Source: Prochilodus magdalenae | Lineage: Eukaryota; Chordata; Actinopteri; Characiformes; Prochilodontidae | NCBI GenBank assembly: GCA_024036415.1 | Contig: JAMWET010006936.1 | Span: 2,115,001-2,179,000, forward strand | Direction of reading: 5' to 3' | DNA length: 64,000 nucleotides | In this document: positions 26,281 through 41,604 of the stretch, piece after piece | Numbering within the stretch: the stretch's first letter is position 1 | How the letters are laid out: every line of letters starts with the position of its first letter | Notes under the pieces: model-generated | Database searches by the model: none | What the model was told of the DNA's origin: nothing | What the model saw: the letters and a program-made list of their open reading frames with translations, nothing else | Made by a program: the position numbers and the translations under genes

Positions 26281-28764
26281 TCATTATTAAATGAATAGCC
26301 AAAAGAATATGGCAGCTCTTGTGGCCTGTAAGCACTATAAGCTTTGTAAAAACTGGAGCCAGTTTCCTCTTTCAGTTCTTTTAAAAGGATGAGAACTGAA
26401 TAGCTGCATAGAACAGCATTTTTGCAGAGGCCAGAATCCTTCTTGGATGTAATATGGGTGAAACTGCACTGATGAAAATCGCCTAGAAATGCTTATGCTG
26501 GTGTCTTGGTGTAAATGGAATATAAATAAACCTTATCTGGACATTATCAGTATATACGGAGACACAGACTTAAGTGTATACAGGCTTTTGAAACTCATGC
26601 ATGCAGGTTCAGTTGATTGAAACTGGTGGCAAAAAACAGTTAAAGTCAATGGAGTTCACCTTTTGTTCATAGGGCTTTTCATCACAGACACCATATGATC
26701 TCAGTGTCATATACCGTCAACTGAAAAGCTGTTTCCATATGGCATTCTCAAGGTTGACCAATCGCTGAGAGATGTCATGTTCATACAAACTTTGCACCCT
26801 GCTGTTGACATAACACAAATTGTTTTCTCTGTATACTTTGAAGGAAGCCACTGAGTCAGTTACTATGGGGAGACCCACACCAGGCAGAGGGAATTGGTAT
26901 GCAGGAGAGACTGGTAAAGTCCCATCTGTCCAGCCCAAAAAAAATCCTAATTTATGTTTCACGCTTCCTGCTACTGCCACACTCCACATCTTGTATCTCT
27001 CTCTCTCCCTCTCTCTCTCTCTTCAGTGGCACTGACAGTGAAGTAGCTTTGGCACTTAAAGAGCAATCCATCATCTATTTAGAACGCTTCATCAACATTG
27101 TGTATGTCGTAGTGCTAACACTATGAGTGTGGCTGTTTTATGTTACAAATCCTATTCCCACTGCCATATGGGTGATGTATATAAAAGCAGACAATCCAAT
27201 TAAAAAGAATAACGCTCTGTTTAGCTGGTTGGGCTGTTGTAAGATTGCATTTAGGATACCTATGTATATTTGTGTTAAGATACAAAGCTCAATGCATTAA
27301 TAAAGAACGTCTGGGACACTGAATCTCTGGGTTATTCCTATCATAGCAGCAAGCTGGAAAAGATTTGCATAGTAGGAGTGATAATCTAGAATCAGATTCC
27401 TCTCTTATTTTACAGTGACCTTACTGATGGCAATAGACCCCACAACAGCAACACGGATTTGTTAGTCATCTCTACCATGAGTTTACTGAATGTCCTCAAT
27501 TGTGGCTGTTGGGTCACTCTGCACATATCAAACAAATCAACGGTTCTACCTCTCCATGGTTCGTGTAGCTGCCCCGGATCCTTCATGACACTAGTGCATG
27601 CCTACTTCGATCCATTGCCGCCAAGAGCATACTATAGTAATATCTGCCCAACTGATAAAGACTATAAGACCATCCTGCTTCATCCAATTGCTTGAATTGC
27701 TTTCCAGTTCTTCGCTATGGCATAATTTGCTTGCCAAGGATGCTACCAATACATGCATGGCTGTGTGTTAAATTGGAATTTGCATGTCACATGATGTCAA
27801 ACCTACCCACCAACTTTCATTCCTGCCGGCTGATTCCTTCTGGGAGCAACTATGTTTTTTTACGATGATGTGTATCACTGTGCACCAGTGGGCAGTAAAA
27901 TAAAATACTATTGACAAAAGAATATCATGTTTCATTTACCTTTGCATCACCCCCGCCAATCAAGGAGCAAAAACGCTCAGCGACTCCCCCTAACACCATG
28001 ATTTCTGGTTCACATTTACTTGATTTTTGTTGTTATACTGTTGTACAATGTGCTAAAGCCAATCCATCAAGATGATGGATGTATAGTGCTGTTGTTTATA
28101 CTCTCAGCACTCCAAAAATTCTCAACTGGACACAGAGAAGGACACTGATTAGCAAAACATTCAGGAATTAAAACCAGAACCTAAACGAGAATGGATCCCA
28201 CACTTGCAGTATTGTGGAATTTTTTACAAAATATAGATGCTTTGCAGAGTCTAAAGGCCACATACAAGCAAAGATGCCATTACTCACCAAATGAGGCCTT
28301 CCTGTGTGATCTTCGATTCACAACACAGATAGCTGATTCAATTAATGTTCCCTCCTTCCCTCTGCTCCGTCGCAGTTTAAAAGCAATTCTACACAGAGCT
28401 CCCTCAATGTTCCATGAAATTGGGCCAGATTGCTGCGTCGTTTAATTAATGCGATCCTTGTTGCATTGAAATGACTTCTCATGTAATTATTTGTCTTCTT
28501 CTCCTGATGGCAAATTCATGAGGTTTCATTTTAAAGCTTTAATAAACTTTCGTCAATGCCCAAGAAAGGTACGGTAATTAATGATACCTCTGTAGCTTAT
28601 GCAAACACTCCCTTCAGCCTTTTCACACTTAGTGTAAACACCAAGATCCATAGACATTAAGTTATATACACAATAGTGAACACGATCTTGTTATATATGG
28701 GGTGTATTCATAAATACACTATATGCAGTCATCATCCCAACAATAGTTTTGGAATCAGCCGACA
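26281..28764. other. Gene-free stretch with a conserved-looking segment
   Basis: A CT run lies at 26998-27023. 28290-28600 is rich in homeodomain-type TAATTAAT cores within otherwise non-repetitive sequence and could be an enhancer. No coding evidence. Confidence 0.4.
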
Positions 28765-29235
28765 GGGATGTAACTTGGTGGGTAGGTTTGACATTGTGAG
28801 ACTGATGTGCAAATGATTTGAATTTTCATGCTCGGCCAAGGACGGACTTTATTGCTATACCTTATTGACTATATAAGGTTGTCCTGTTGTGCAAGCTTTC
28901 CATTTAGACTCGTGCTGTTGTATTGATAGCATCCTTTGCAAGTGAAGTCTGCCTAAGAGAAGAGTTTAAAGGCAATTCACACAGTTGGAAGAGTGTTCAG
29001 TTATGAGTCCCACTTTTGTCTTGGTGGAGACCAACAAATGTGTGTGTGGAGGCACCATGATCAGTGCCAAGATGAATGGTTTGTTGTCACATATCCAGAA
29101 GGACAGCATGGGATTAAAGCGACATGGGATAAGTTATCGCAGGACACTATTAGAAACCTCTACAACTCCATGCCAAGATGTGTGGCAAGCAGTGTTAGCT
29201 ACCATGGTAGCCCACCATACTGAGACACTACTTTA
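28765..29235 (+). mobile_element. Tc1/IS630-type element with transposase remnant
   Basis: After the non-coding part shared with 15345 and 23400, about 28990-29235 encodes in one frame SHFCLGGDQQMCVWRHHDQC and, further on, LYNSMPRCVASSVSYHGSPPY, split here as LYNSMPRCVA plus the end. These are C-terminal features of Tc1-like transposases. The N-terminal part is deleted. Confidence 0.65.
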
Positions 29236-29259
29236 GTGTAGCTCAAAAAATATTGCCCA

Positions 29260-30140
29260 TATCAGTCTAAATGTATCATCATTTATTATTCCAGAGAACA
29301 TGTATCTTCCTTCCCAACAGCATTGCAATCTGCCACCTTCTTTTGGGTAAACTATCTTTCTTTGATAAAGGAAACTTATCTATACTGATTCTGCTTGATC
29401 TTAGTGATGCATTTGGCACAATAGAACACTCTGTCCTGAAAGACCTTATAGGAGTAATAGGAAAAGCTCTTTCATGGTTCAGTGATGAGTGATCACTATT
29501 AGTTCGTACATCTAAACAGTAAATCGTCTGTTTACACAAAAGTATGGGGTTCCACAGGCCTGTCTTAGGACCCTTATTATTTACCCAATTTATGCTACCA
29601 CTAGGTACCATTATTACAAAACATGGCATAAATTTTCACTGCTATGTACACGACATAAAACTGTATGTAGATATAAAAAACTGGCTAACAAGTAACTTCC
29701 CCCTACTGACCTCAGATAAACAAAATGTCTTCTTCTTGGTCCCCAAACTGCTAGAAACAAGCTGTCTGCATTATCACTTAATCTTAATTGCTTCACAGTC
29801 ACAACAGGCACATCTGTAAAGTCTTGGTGTCACAATCAATTTTCATCTGGCCTTCACTGAACATATTACTAATATTGCCAGAAAAGCTTTCCTACATCTA
29901 CACTATATTGCTAGACTAAGAAATGCCCTCTCCATTACTCTGAGCAAAAAAGCTAGTTCATGCCTTTTATTACTTCAAGGTTGGATTATGGCAATTCTCT
30001 GCTTTTCTCTGCAAAAGCCTTCATAGGGTTCAGTTCAGCAGAACGAGAATTAGAAAATTTGATCACATCAATCCAGTCTTATTAACCTTACATTAGTTGC
30101 CAGGTAAATTCCAAACTCAGAAACATAAAAAGCTCTACAT
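29260..30140 (+). mobile_element. LINE reverse-transcriptase fragment
   Basis: Plus-strand frames, broken by frameshifts and stops, give ILILLDLSDAFGTIEHSVL, then VLGPLLFTQFMLPLG, then HCYVHDIKLYVD. The last is the polymerase box with YVHD in place of the usual YADD. Downstream comes SLGVTINFHLAFTEHITNIA. The order is that of CR1/L2-type LINEs in fish. The copy is 5'-truncated and inactive. Confidence 0.75.
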
Positions 30141-31278
30141 GCTGAGGAGGAGGAGTCGCCCTTTTGAGTCTTTGCTTCACTCAAGTTTTTTTTTTCCTTG
30201 CCCCTGTTGCCTTGGGGACTGGGGGATTGGACAATTTGTTAAATTTTACTTGCGTTTTTTATTTATTTATTTTAAATACCATGTAGCAGTGATTGCAGTA
30301 TGTGTATCAGTTTATAAAGACTGGTAAAATGTAATTGTAACACTGTGACTCCATCTGCTGGAGGGAGATGAGGGATGTTACACATCCAGGCGGATTAGCT
30401 GAAAGCATATGGCTCCGCCGCAAATTAGAGACGGCACAATGCCTCGTTTGTGTTACCAATGCGGACATTAAAAAATTTCAGTAATTAGGTTTTTTTTTTC
30501 TAGGTTGTAAATAAATTACAGCAGTTCACCCAACACAAACTTATAAAAGTATCCTAGCTAAATCCAAGCAGTAATGCTGGACGCTACTTCCTGCCTAATA
30601 AGAAAATTAGAGTCTATTAAGAGGTCTTGTCATAAGGAACGCCTTTGATATAAACCTCACCATCCCATTTCGCTTATGTGAATCAACAAAGAATTTATTA
30701 AATGGGGACTGTGAAAAGTTCAGCTGTAGATGTTTTTGGACACAAGATGGCAGCAAAACACAAGTAACAGTAGTGAGGAACTGTCAGGTATCAATTTAAA
30801 ATTTAAACCATCGCATGAGCAAAGAGTTTAGGAAACTTGTAATGCTACACCAAAGACCTCCCTTACAAAACATACACATTAAATGTATAGCGAGTGCTCT
30901 GGTAAAGCTTTTGGGGTAAAGGTAAACTGAGCAGCAAGATTAGCATAGGTAAAAAAAAAATTCTAGAGACTTGTGTACCATCACAAATATTAGTGACATT
31001 AGTCTCTGAAATATTAGTACTTCAAGATGCCATTACCCCCACTGGAAAGTGATGTTTCATTTAACCCCTTCCACATTGTTTAAGAACTTAACAAAAATGC
31101 AATTGGCGCATCAACCTAATGGCAAGCAGAGGTCATTGAACAAGCTGGTAGCAGTAGCCACACAAGATAAACTGACCGCTAGCTGTGGTAGAATTTTGTC
31201 CTGTTTGGTAATTGGAAAAGTGTCAATGTATTCAAAATAACCACACCATGAGTCACAATTTGCTATCAATGTGGGTTC
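30141..31278. other. Spacer downstream of tubb4b
   Basis: T-rich runs near 30187-30198 and 30250-30275. No gene, RNA or clear repeat seen. Confidence 0.5.
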
Positions 31279-31284
31279 TTTAAT
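31279..31284 (-). terminator. Candidate poly(A) signal of tubb4b
   Basis: ATTAAA is read on the minus strand about 170 nt past the tubulin stop codon. It is the commonest variant of AATAAA. A (TTTG)n microsatellite lies between the stop and this signal. The assignment rests only on position and hexamer. Confidence 0.35.
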
Positions 31285-31356
31285 AGAAAGTTTAGAAATC
31301 CAGAAAATGAACAGAAGATAGCTTTTAAATGCTAACAGTGAAAAAGGAAAGAAAAA

Positions 31357-31397
31357 AAACAAACAAACAAACAAACAAACAAACAAACAAACAAACA
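31357..31397. repeat. (CAAA)n microsatellite in the tubb4b 3' UTR
   Basis: About ten perfect AAAC/CAAA tetranucleotide units lie 57 bp beyond the tubulin stop, so the transcript would carry a (UUUG)n run in its 3' UTR. Confidence 0.9.
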
Positions 31398-31453
31398 TGA
31401 AAGGAAAACGAACATGAACTTTTGAAGGCTTGGGTGTGATGGTATGGGGCAAT

Positions 31454-33599
<2,146 letters not shown>

Positions 33600-33710
33600 C
33601 GTGAAACGTTTACTAGACAAGAAAAAAGCTCAGTCGGGTGAAACTGTCCGTCTCCTACGTCTCCTGTTGCAGCCAGCAAAACTCTTAACGACTGACAGCG
33701 CTTACGCAGA

Positions 33711-33831
33711 TTTATAAAAGACGCCACCACACTTCTCAAAAACGATTGGCTGATTCAAACGTCAGTCATTATTTTCCTGCTCTTCATTGGTGCACTAACC
33801 CAACCGGGAGGGTGTCAAGGATTGTGATTGG
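33711..33831 (-). promoter_or_regulatory. tubb4b: tubb4b core promoter: TATA box plus three CCAAT boxes
   Basis: On the minus strand a TATA box (CTTTTATAAA, 33711-33720) lies about 110 bp upstream of the ATG, which leaves room for a 5' UTR of roughly 80 nt. Further upstream, three CCAAT boxes are read on the minus strand at 33745-33749, 33786-33790 and 33827-33831. Their spacing is exactly 41 bp each time. CCAAT boxes are classical NF-Y sites, and NF-Y plus TATA is a common layout for highly expressed housekeeping genes. The motifs are seen directly; NF-Y binding and the start site are inferred. Confidence 0.75.
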
Positions 33832-35394
33832 TTACGAGAGATTGTATTCGGTTACCTATGGTTACGACTTGGCGAAGTCTTAGAGACCCTTTTGTATTCA
33901 GGTAACCAGATACGCTCATTCAGTAAGGTAGCCTTTATCGCTGGTTAAAGGGGTACATGGCAGGTTTGGACTTGTTCTCTGTATTGTAAGAGTTATGTTC
34001 CTGTACAGTGATACAATACAGCAATGTATCTACTGAACGCACTAACCTACATCATCACCCTCCTCACCTACAGCATACTGTAAAGTGAATGTGGGCCCTA
34101 CTGCCTCCAGGCCACAGGAAAATACATTAAGGTAATTACATCCAGTAACTGGGAAAAAATGCAAATATTAAAAATAAAAGTCTTTGTTTTATGGATTCCA
34201 GTTGAAATCTTGTAAGCCAAAAAATTGCCTTAAAAGAGTAATTTTTAAATCAATATTTATGCTTATGTCAGATTCAGATGTTCTAAAGGTATACTGGAAC
34301 CCACCCCCACTAAGCTGTAGTCACTGTTAGCCTTCATATCATCTTAATCACATGTGAATATTAACATCCAGAATTTGATATCTTCTCTGAGGTGGTATCA
34401 AATGTTACTGTAGTCTGATATCTAGTGTTTAAACCTGATGTTAGATATATCAGATTTTAGACACAGTATACTTTGATATGTCCAATGTGTTACTCTTCAG
34501 TGGGTGTGGATACTGAAAACTGAAGCATAAAATACATATAAAATATATTTTGTCATAAAACACTCAACATGTAAAACATTCTACAAATTAAACTGTGACC
34601 ATAAATAATAAATAAAGGACAACACATTGGACATATGTAGTATATAAAGAATAAAACCTTGAACAAGTACATTGCATTTATATGATGATGACACGTGTAG
34701 TTCTCTGTGACAGTGTTTGCTATAGTCTGGATGGCACACAGTTGCATTAGGCAACCAACAAAACATTTAAAACTAAATCTGTGCTTATAGATTTTCCAGC
34801 GTATTATTCACATATTTACTAAAAATTAAAGAGCATTTTTTTGTTATGTTGATTCACCACAGCTCTAAATGTACCCACTGTATATCTGGAGAAATTAGTC
34901 CTTCTGGACTGTGGATCATCACTGGAATGAGTCCCGCTTGAGGACTTGCTTGCGAGGGCATGCACTTGGTATTTTCCATGTTACATCAAATTCTTTCTGG
35001 TTCCGCAGTGAAGAGTGAGACTTTCGTTTGCCACCATACATCCCACCTTAAAATTGTCCTGTTTGGCAGCATATGTAACAAATACAGTGGCTCCCTGGAA
35101 CTGTATTCATGAAGCTATTAGTTTCCTAGTAGCAATACATCATAAATGTATGACTGCTAAATGCCTTCCGGTTTAAAACACTTCTGTGTTTTTCAGGGTT
35201 TTTTTAATCTGCATATAGTTTTTACAAGCCATTTTTGACAGATATTTGGGCTCTGGCAATGGCATGTTATAGTGTTGTGTTTCTTGAGTTTCTGAAGTCT
35301 ACAAACAAATATTTTCTAGCGAACAGCCTCTGGTGGCCAGAAACTGACCACTGATAAACAACTAGAAGATGCAACATTGTCACAAACTTTACAT
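33832..35394. other. Spacer upstream of tubb4b, no gene recognised
   Basis: AT-rich beyond about 34100. No supported coding or repeat structure. Confidence 0.5.
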
Positions 35395-35895
35395 CTACAC
35401 AGTGGACCAACAAGAGGTCTAGGGAGTGGACATGGACTCTAAAATCTCCAGCAGCACTGCTGTGTCTGATCCACTCACACCAGAACAACACACACTAACA
35501 CACCACCACCACGTCAGTGTCACTGCAGTGCTGAGAGTGACGCACCACCCACATAATACCTGCTCTGTGGTGGTCCTGTGGGGGTCCTGACCATTGGACA
35601 GTTGGACTACAGTCTGTATAACTATATTGTATAACTATAATGTGCACCTTTATAGTAAGTGGACCTGACTGAATAAGAGAAACTACTGTTTTTGAACAAT
35701 TCATTGTTGTAGTGAATCATGAACAGCCACCACCACGTCAGTGTCACTGCTGTGTTGAAAATGATCCACCACTCACATAATACCTGCTCTGTGGTGGTCC
35801 ACATCATTAAACAGTGCTAAAATATATGTATTGTATACAGTAAGTGGACAATGAGTACAAAGGCAAGGTGCTTAATAAAGTGTCCAGTGAGCATA
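35395..35895. mobile_element. Palindromic DNA element, partial copy
   Basis: Right-arm sequences TGTGTCTGATCCACTCACAC, CACGTCAGTGTCACTGCAGT and CTGCTCTGTGGTGGTCC are present. Part is duplicated (two CACCACGTCAGTGTCACTGC blocks at about 35506 and 35731). Confidence 0.7.
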
Positions 35896-36699
35896 TTTTA
35901 TAGTAAGCAGGATATTCAACATCCATTCCTCATGTATATGGATTATATGCAAAATTCCTTTGCATATAACTTGATTAAACTTGATTTGAAAGGCACAAAC
36001 TGTAGGCCTTTCATATCACCTTGTTGAACTGTTAGCTCTTGACCGCGTACATGCCTGTGAGTGTGTGTATGTAGGCACAGGAGCATCAGGTATCCTAGCT
36101 GTGCCAGGTGTCCACAACATTAGTGTGTTGGGAGATACTGATTCATTATTCATATATGATGGCAGGTCACATAAAGCAGAGCCTGGTGGGTTGCTGGGAT
36201 CATTCATGCCTGGACACATAGGCGAGCTAAGCTAGCACAATGCGAGCTAAGCTAGCACAAAGCAAGTTAAGATTAAAGCAGGATAATATCATTTACCACA
36301 TGGGAGAAGCAAGAGGGCTAACTGTGCTACTGTACACACTAGTAAAAGGCTAATTGATTGAAAGGATGAGTTAACGATTGATAGGAGGTTAATGTAGCAT
36401 GGGGAATTCTTTTTCTGTTTTTTATCAGTAACTCTGACAGTATTAGTTTATTGCATTGGTTAACAAAATAAGCATGAATAATTTCTGATGGAGATTAATT
36501 TCTTTATTCTTCAAGTATTACTTTCATGTGTTGTTTAACGGACTGAGCATCACTTACATTAGGCAAGCCAACAGCCCATTTCTAAATTTAGTCTAACATA
36601 GCCAAGTTCTGTTAATCGACAATCTCACATCAGAGCCTTGGGTTTCTTAGTGTTCAGTGCCTGCTCTGATTAACCTGATCAGTCAGACATGGCTGATAT
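35896..36699. other. Spacer with a short tandem duplication
   Basis: The 19-bp word GCGAGCTAAGCTAGCACAA is tandemly repeated at about 36222-36270. Nothing else is recognised. Confidence 0.5.
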
Positions 36700-36993
36700 A
36701 CACTCATCAAAAGAATAGTTGGACCCAGCTGGAAGTGTCCGATTGCAATGCTATTTGGGCATTATTCATTGAGCTGCACATGCAGAAGTAGTGTCTCCCA
36801 GTATGGCGTCAGCTTTGCTGTTGCGATGTGCCAGATATCTCGACATGGAGTTGTAGAGGTTCCTAATGGTGTCTTGTGATAATCCAACCCATGCGGTTTA
36901 AATAATTCTGCAGATTTTGCAGTGGGGTTGAGGTGGAGTGACACCAGGCCTTTTGGGTGCAACTATTTGTGCAACTATTTTTTGATGAGTGTA
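36700..36993 (-). mobile_element. Non-autonomous Tc1-type element with clear terminal repeats
   Basis: The left end ACACTCATCAAAAGAATAGT and the right end, read inward as ACACTCATCAAAAAATAGTT, form near-perfect inverted repeats next to TA. The interior is a deleted transposase read on the minus strand (WDKLSQD-type region broken, then YWETLLLHVQLNE). Confidence 0.8.
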
Positions 36994-39959
36994 ATTTGAA
37001 TTGTATACCTTTGGATGGATATACGTTCCACAGTACCACTTTTTACATATTCAGTGACACTAAACCAACAACCTTGTAAACTGTAAAACCTCTCTAAGCA
37101 CTGACTACATAGGACGTGAGGTAACCAATAGAACATATGCCACTAACTCTGCAATTGCCCACAGATTTGGTCAGACACACTATTTTAGCCACATGTAACT
37201 AGAACAGCTTCAAACTAGCCTTGTAGGCCAAACCTTAACTTCCATTATGCAAGGCTTGCATTGAGAGTCTCTGAGCTAGGTGTGCTAATATATGGAAATT
37301 CCTTGCAAATTACAAACAAATGGAAATTCCTCGAGGAACAGGAAACCAGGACTTGAAAGTTAACGTAGGTGTATGCGTGCATGTGTGCATGTGTGCATGT
37401 GTGTGTGGACAGCAGCTGGAAAACTGTTCCTCAGTGAATGTTCAATTATTAATGTAGGGAAGGATATTGGCTTACACAGGCATACATGCCCACCCACCTA
37501 CACACACACTTTTCCTGGAACGCCAGTGAAACATGCCTGACTTTGAAGGAGTAAAATACGGGAAAATGAATGATAAATACATTGCTAAGTATAACTGTAT
37601 CTTATAACTGTGGTGAAGCATATCAAGGCACATGTATTCAATAATTCATTCATGAACTCATTCCTATTAGCCAGTCACCAGAGTACTGAATAGCAGATAA
37701 TGATATTGTGGTGACTGAGCTATATGTTGTGAATCTGTTTATTCGCATAACCACGAGTCTTTGCATTGCCTCTGTACTGTGTTAAAACTGTCCATCTTGC
37801 TGTAATAAACTTGTTTTGTGCTGTGTTTATGCGCTACAGTTGCATATGTGTGTCACTGAAGCTAACTAGTGAGCCTGGCTATGAACTAAATTGTATAACA
37901 ACTCATTATCCTTCACTGGTTTAGCTTTTAGGCGGGCACTCTTCAAACTGACCACCAAATGTTAAATCTACATGCTACAGTGTGTGCAACCTACTATGTA
38001 AAGAGCATTTATGTTTCAAGATGCTTCCTGGCCCAATCCATTACTTGATACCATCACGATATGTTTGAATTATTAGTTGTTGTGTTTTTTATTATACTGA
38101 AAAATTGAACAAATCGTGATACTACTTATTGAGCCCAGTATTATTTTTGTGGCGATAATTATTATATGCGGTATAGACAAAGAAAATATGGATATAAACA
38201 TACTGAACTCATGCTGGTCTGAGCTGCTTCAAACTGGTTTATGCTGCTCTAGTGGTGGCATGGTGCTTGTATAGCTACTCATTCAGCTTGGTGATGCTTC
38301 TTTACCAGAGTATCGGCATCCAAAACACAGCATGCCCTTCTTTTTGCTCTTGACCAGTCATGGTCCAGGGTTAGTTGTAAAATAGCAATAGGGGCAGCAG
38401 CAGCAAACATGGCCTACTCTGGAAACAGAAAAGTGTATGGTGGGTGGAGTGCCTTTGGCTGACACTACTGTTTGCTAGGCTGATTTTAGCTGGAACCACA
38501 AAACTTCAATTCTCATTGAGACACTGAAATAAAATACATATGTGACAGTCCAGACAGCCAATCAGAATGCAATTGGCAGAATCCTCACAGTGTTTCCAGG
38601 ATGAAACATTACCGATATCACACCTTTTATCTATGTGAGACTGGCTTACTAAGTCTTACTAAGGCCTCTGGTTCCTTACCTTACATCAGTGGGCCTTTTT
38701 CACATGTAAGGGTACAGCCACTTCCGCAGTAACACCTACGGTAACAACTAGAATAGTGCATGTTCTGAAGGAAACACAGAACAATTCCTAATGGATTTAT
38801 AATGGTTCCCAAGTCCTGCTAGGCTGTTGCTAGGCTGTGGTTGCTCATTAGAAGAGAAAAGAGTGTGGTAGTATATTTGTGGACTAGAGTTTGGGGTTCT
38901 GCACTGAGTGAGTATATGCAGTTTGGTGGCTGTAGGGTTTAGGTGGGGAATATAAAGTATTGGTAATGCACAGGTTATCTGCAATCTGCTGCAGGTTATG
39001 AAGGTTATAGTTATTTTCACCTTTTCTTGCACACTTTATCATATTTTATAATATGCTCTTATAGATGTGAATATCCTTTATTCAGCTTGGACTCGCACAG
39101 TGTGAGGTTCTCTATCAAAACTTGATCTTTGAATTTCAGTCGTTAGAAGTTACACTCCCAGAGCCAAGTCTTAAGTGGATGCAAAAGCCTATTTTTGTCA
39201 TTGAGTCTCAGGCATAGTGGCCCACGGCTCATTTGGCAGGGCTGCTGGATATGCCTGACCCTGTTTTCATTGCCTGGCTGGTGATTCCCGCGAGGAAAGC
39301 TAACCTGAATGGAACAAAATCCCCCTCCACCACTGAGACAACAAAACAGCTCTATAGAAACAGCCAAAGCCACTGCTATAGAAACAGGAGGCAAACAGTG
39401 ACTCGCATTAGGGGACCAAGAACTCACATTTAAACAATGTGTGATTTGTGTTTTTACACAGCATTGCATTACTGATTAGATCCTTATTGTTACTGTTAGG
39501 GTTTGAAATTTAAGTTTTAATGATCAATCAACCCTATTCAAAAAAGAATACACCGATAAAAGCTGTCAGTATATTTTAAAATGCAATAAAGCCTGTTTTA
39601 GAGCTCTCTCAGTTCAGCCATGGGTTTTAATATTTTTCCAAAGGTAAATATTTAATTATGTTTTGAATGGAATTATTGTATTTGATTGTATTAATAAAAT
39701 ATTTGTTAGTTTCTATTCTGCTGGTGGAACAAATACTAGTAGGGGTGCAGAATGGGGTTAGTATAATACTGTATATACTATAGAGGTATAGTGATACATA
39801 TTTCAGGTTTGATACAATTTTAGAAACACAAAATTCAGTTGAATTTTCAATATTCCATGTGCTAAAAATGGCTTTATTAAAGTCATCAATAAATCATCAC
39901 ACCTTAGGTCATCACACCTCACTATACAACCCTGTTACCCCATGAGCATTGGGGAAATA
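36994..39959. other. Spacer without recognised genes
   Basis: Mixed AT-rich sequence with a short GTGTGCAT run at 37377-37405. No splice-supported coding. Confidence 0.5.
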
Positions 39960-40660
39960 GTACAAAGACAGTGTATCAAATGTAGAAACTGAGACTTTTT
40001 AATTGGTTTCTGCTAAATATTTGAAATTTAATGATAACAACATGTTTCAAAAATGCTGGGACAGGTTCAGTTTTACCACGATGACTGTTGTTGCTGTAAT
40101 TTGAAAACGAAGCTTTTCCCATTTCAGCTGCGTGACAGTTTGGGATCTCCTTGGCTGTATTTTTCATTTAATTATGTGCCAAATGTTTTAAATGGGTTTT
40201 GACTTGTTTGGACTGCAGTCAGGCCTGTTTAGCACCCAGGATCTTTTACTATGGAGTTGTGCTGCTGGTGTAAATGCAGAATGTGGTTTGACATTGTCTT
40301 GGTGAAATAAGCCTTAATAAGACCTTCCCTAAAAAAGACGTCGTCTGGATGGCGGCATATTTTGCTCTAAAACCCTGTGTTATTCAAAATTAATGGTGAC
40401 TCACAGATGTGCAAGATGCCATGCCACATGCACTAATGACCCCCATACCATTACAGAGGCCTGCTTTTGAACTGTGTGATGATAACATGATGTTCCCTAT
40501 CCTTTTAAACTAGTTATTATTTATTTTTTAAATAATTTTCAAGTATAAATATTTTAAATATGGAAATATTTCCTGTAAAAAATTCTCACATAAATAACAA
40601 TAAAACGTGTAATATAACCAGGGGTGCCCAAACTTAAAGACCCATGTTCGTAAACAACAT
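39960..40660. mobile_element. Decayed DNA-transposon-like fish repeat
   Basis: Contains TTTTTAATTGGTTTCTGCTA, AATGATAACAACATGTTTCA, GGGACAGG, AGAATGTGG...GACATTGTCTTG, and GATGTGCAAGATGCCATGCC followed by CCCCATACCATTACAGA. I recognise this block order from a widespread fish repeat but cannot assign its superfamily with confidence. Confidence 0.5.
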
Positions 40661-41570
40661 GTGCTAGTGTGAAGAATCTTTCACAAAAAGTAAAGGTAAC
40701 CAAGCATCCAAACCAGGAATCAGTTAGAAACCCATTTTTTTAGACATATGTAGTACATGGTGCCTTAGATTTGTTTCTAAGGTGTTTAGATTTGATTCAT
40801 GCTCTTTTTGGGGAAAAGGAACCGAGGTTCACTAGACTTACTGGCTTTGATTCTCTGCTCTAAGCACACATATGACTATATTTGTTCCATATTTGTGACC
40901 TTGTGACCAGTTTCCAGCCATACCACAGAGTAATGGCATGAGGGGCTATGAGGGGCGACAGGAATATCCTCTTTCATGGCCAACTTTCAAAAAATGCCCT
41001 CATGTAGCCCTCCAATCATCAGCCAGCACAACAGCCAATCAAACCGCTGTGAACCAAGTCAGGACTTTTTGAGAGGGACAATTTTGGCGGCAAAATGAAA
41101 ACACCTGGAGGCTGTGAGAGACTGTTCAGTGTGAGTGTGCATATGTGGGAAGGAGTCAGGGAGGGTGTAGTTTATGTGGCTGAGGGCCTAATGCTGTTTT
41201 TCAGTGTGTTATTAGGCCTGTGGCCTTTAAAATGATAAATCTGCAAAACAGATTTCAATTCTGTCTGTTTTCACTCTGTAGTTCTGATCCATATTCAGTA
41301 TTACTAATATAATTTCCTCATACTCAGTTCTTTATCTTTGCAAATGGAGATATAGAAATGCAATTATTTACATTGTGCCTTTTAAACAGAAGCATTATTT
41401 TAATTTGTGATTTATATATTCTTTATGATAATATGTTAACTCATACTCAAGTATATTTGCAAGACAAGAAGTCTGAATTTTATCACCATGTAGTTCCCAA
41501 TTTCTTATTTGGTTCCTAATTTCTGTTTCTGTGTTTTGCTTTGCATCGCTTTGTGATTGATCAAACCTCT

Positions 41571-41572
<2 letters not shown>
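40661..41572. other. Spacer without recognised genes
   Basis: No supported feature seen. Confidence 0.5.

Positions 41573-41600
<28 letters not shown>
41573..41600. repeat. (TA)n microsatellite
   Basis: About 14 TA units followed by a short CA run. Confidence 0.95.

Positions 41601-41604
<4 letters not shown>

Noticed and set aside
28191..28445. Plus-strand open frame of 84 codons
   Set aside because: The segment is rich in TAAT cores and looks like noncoding conserved DNA; no protein similarity is recognised.
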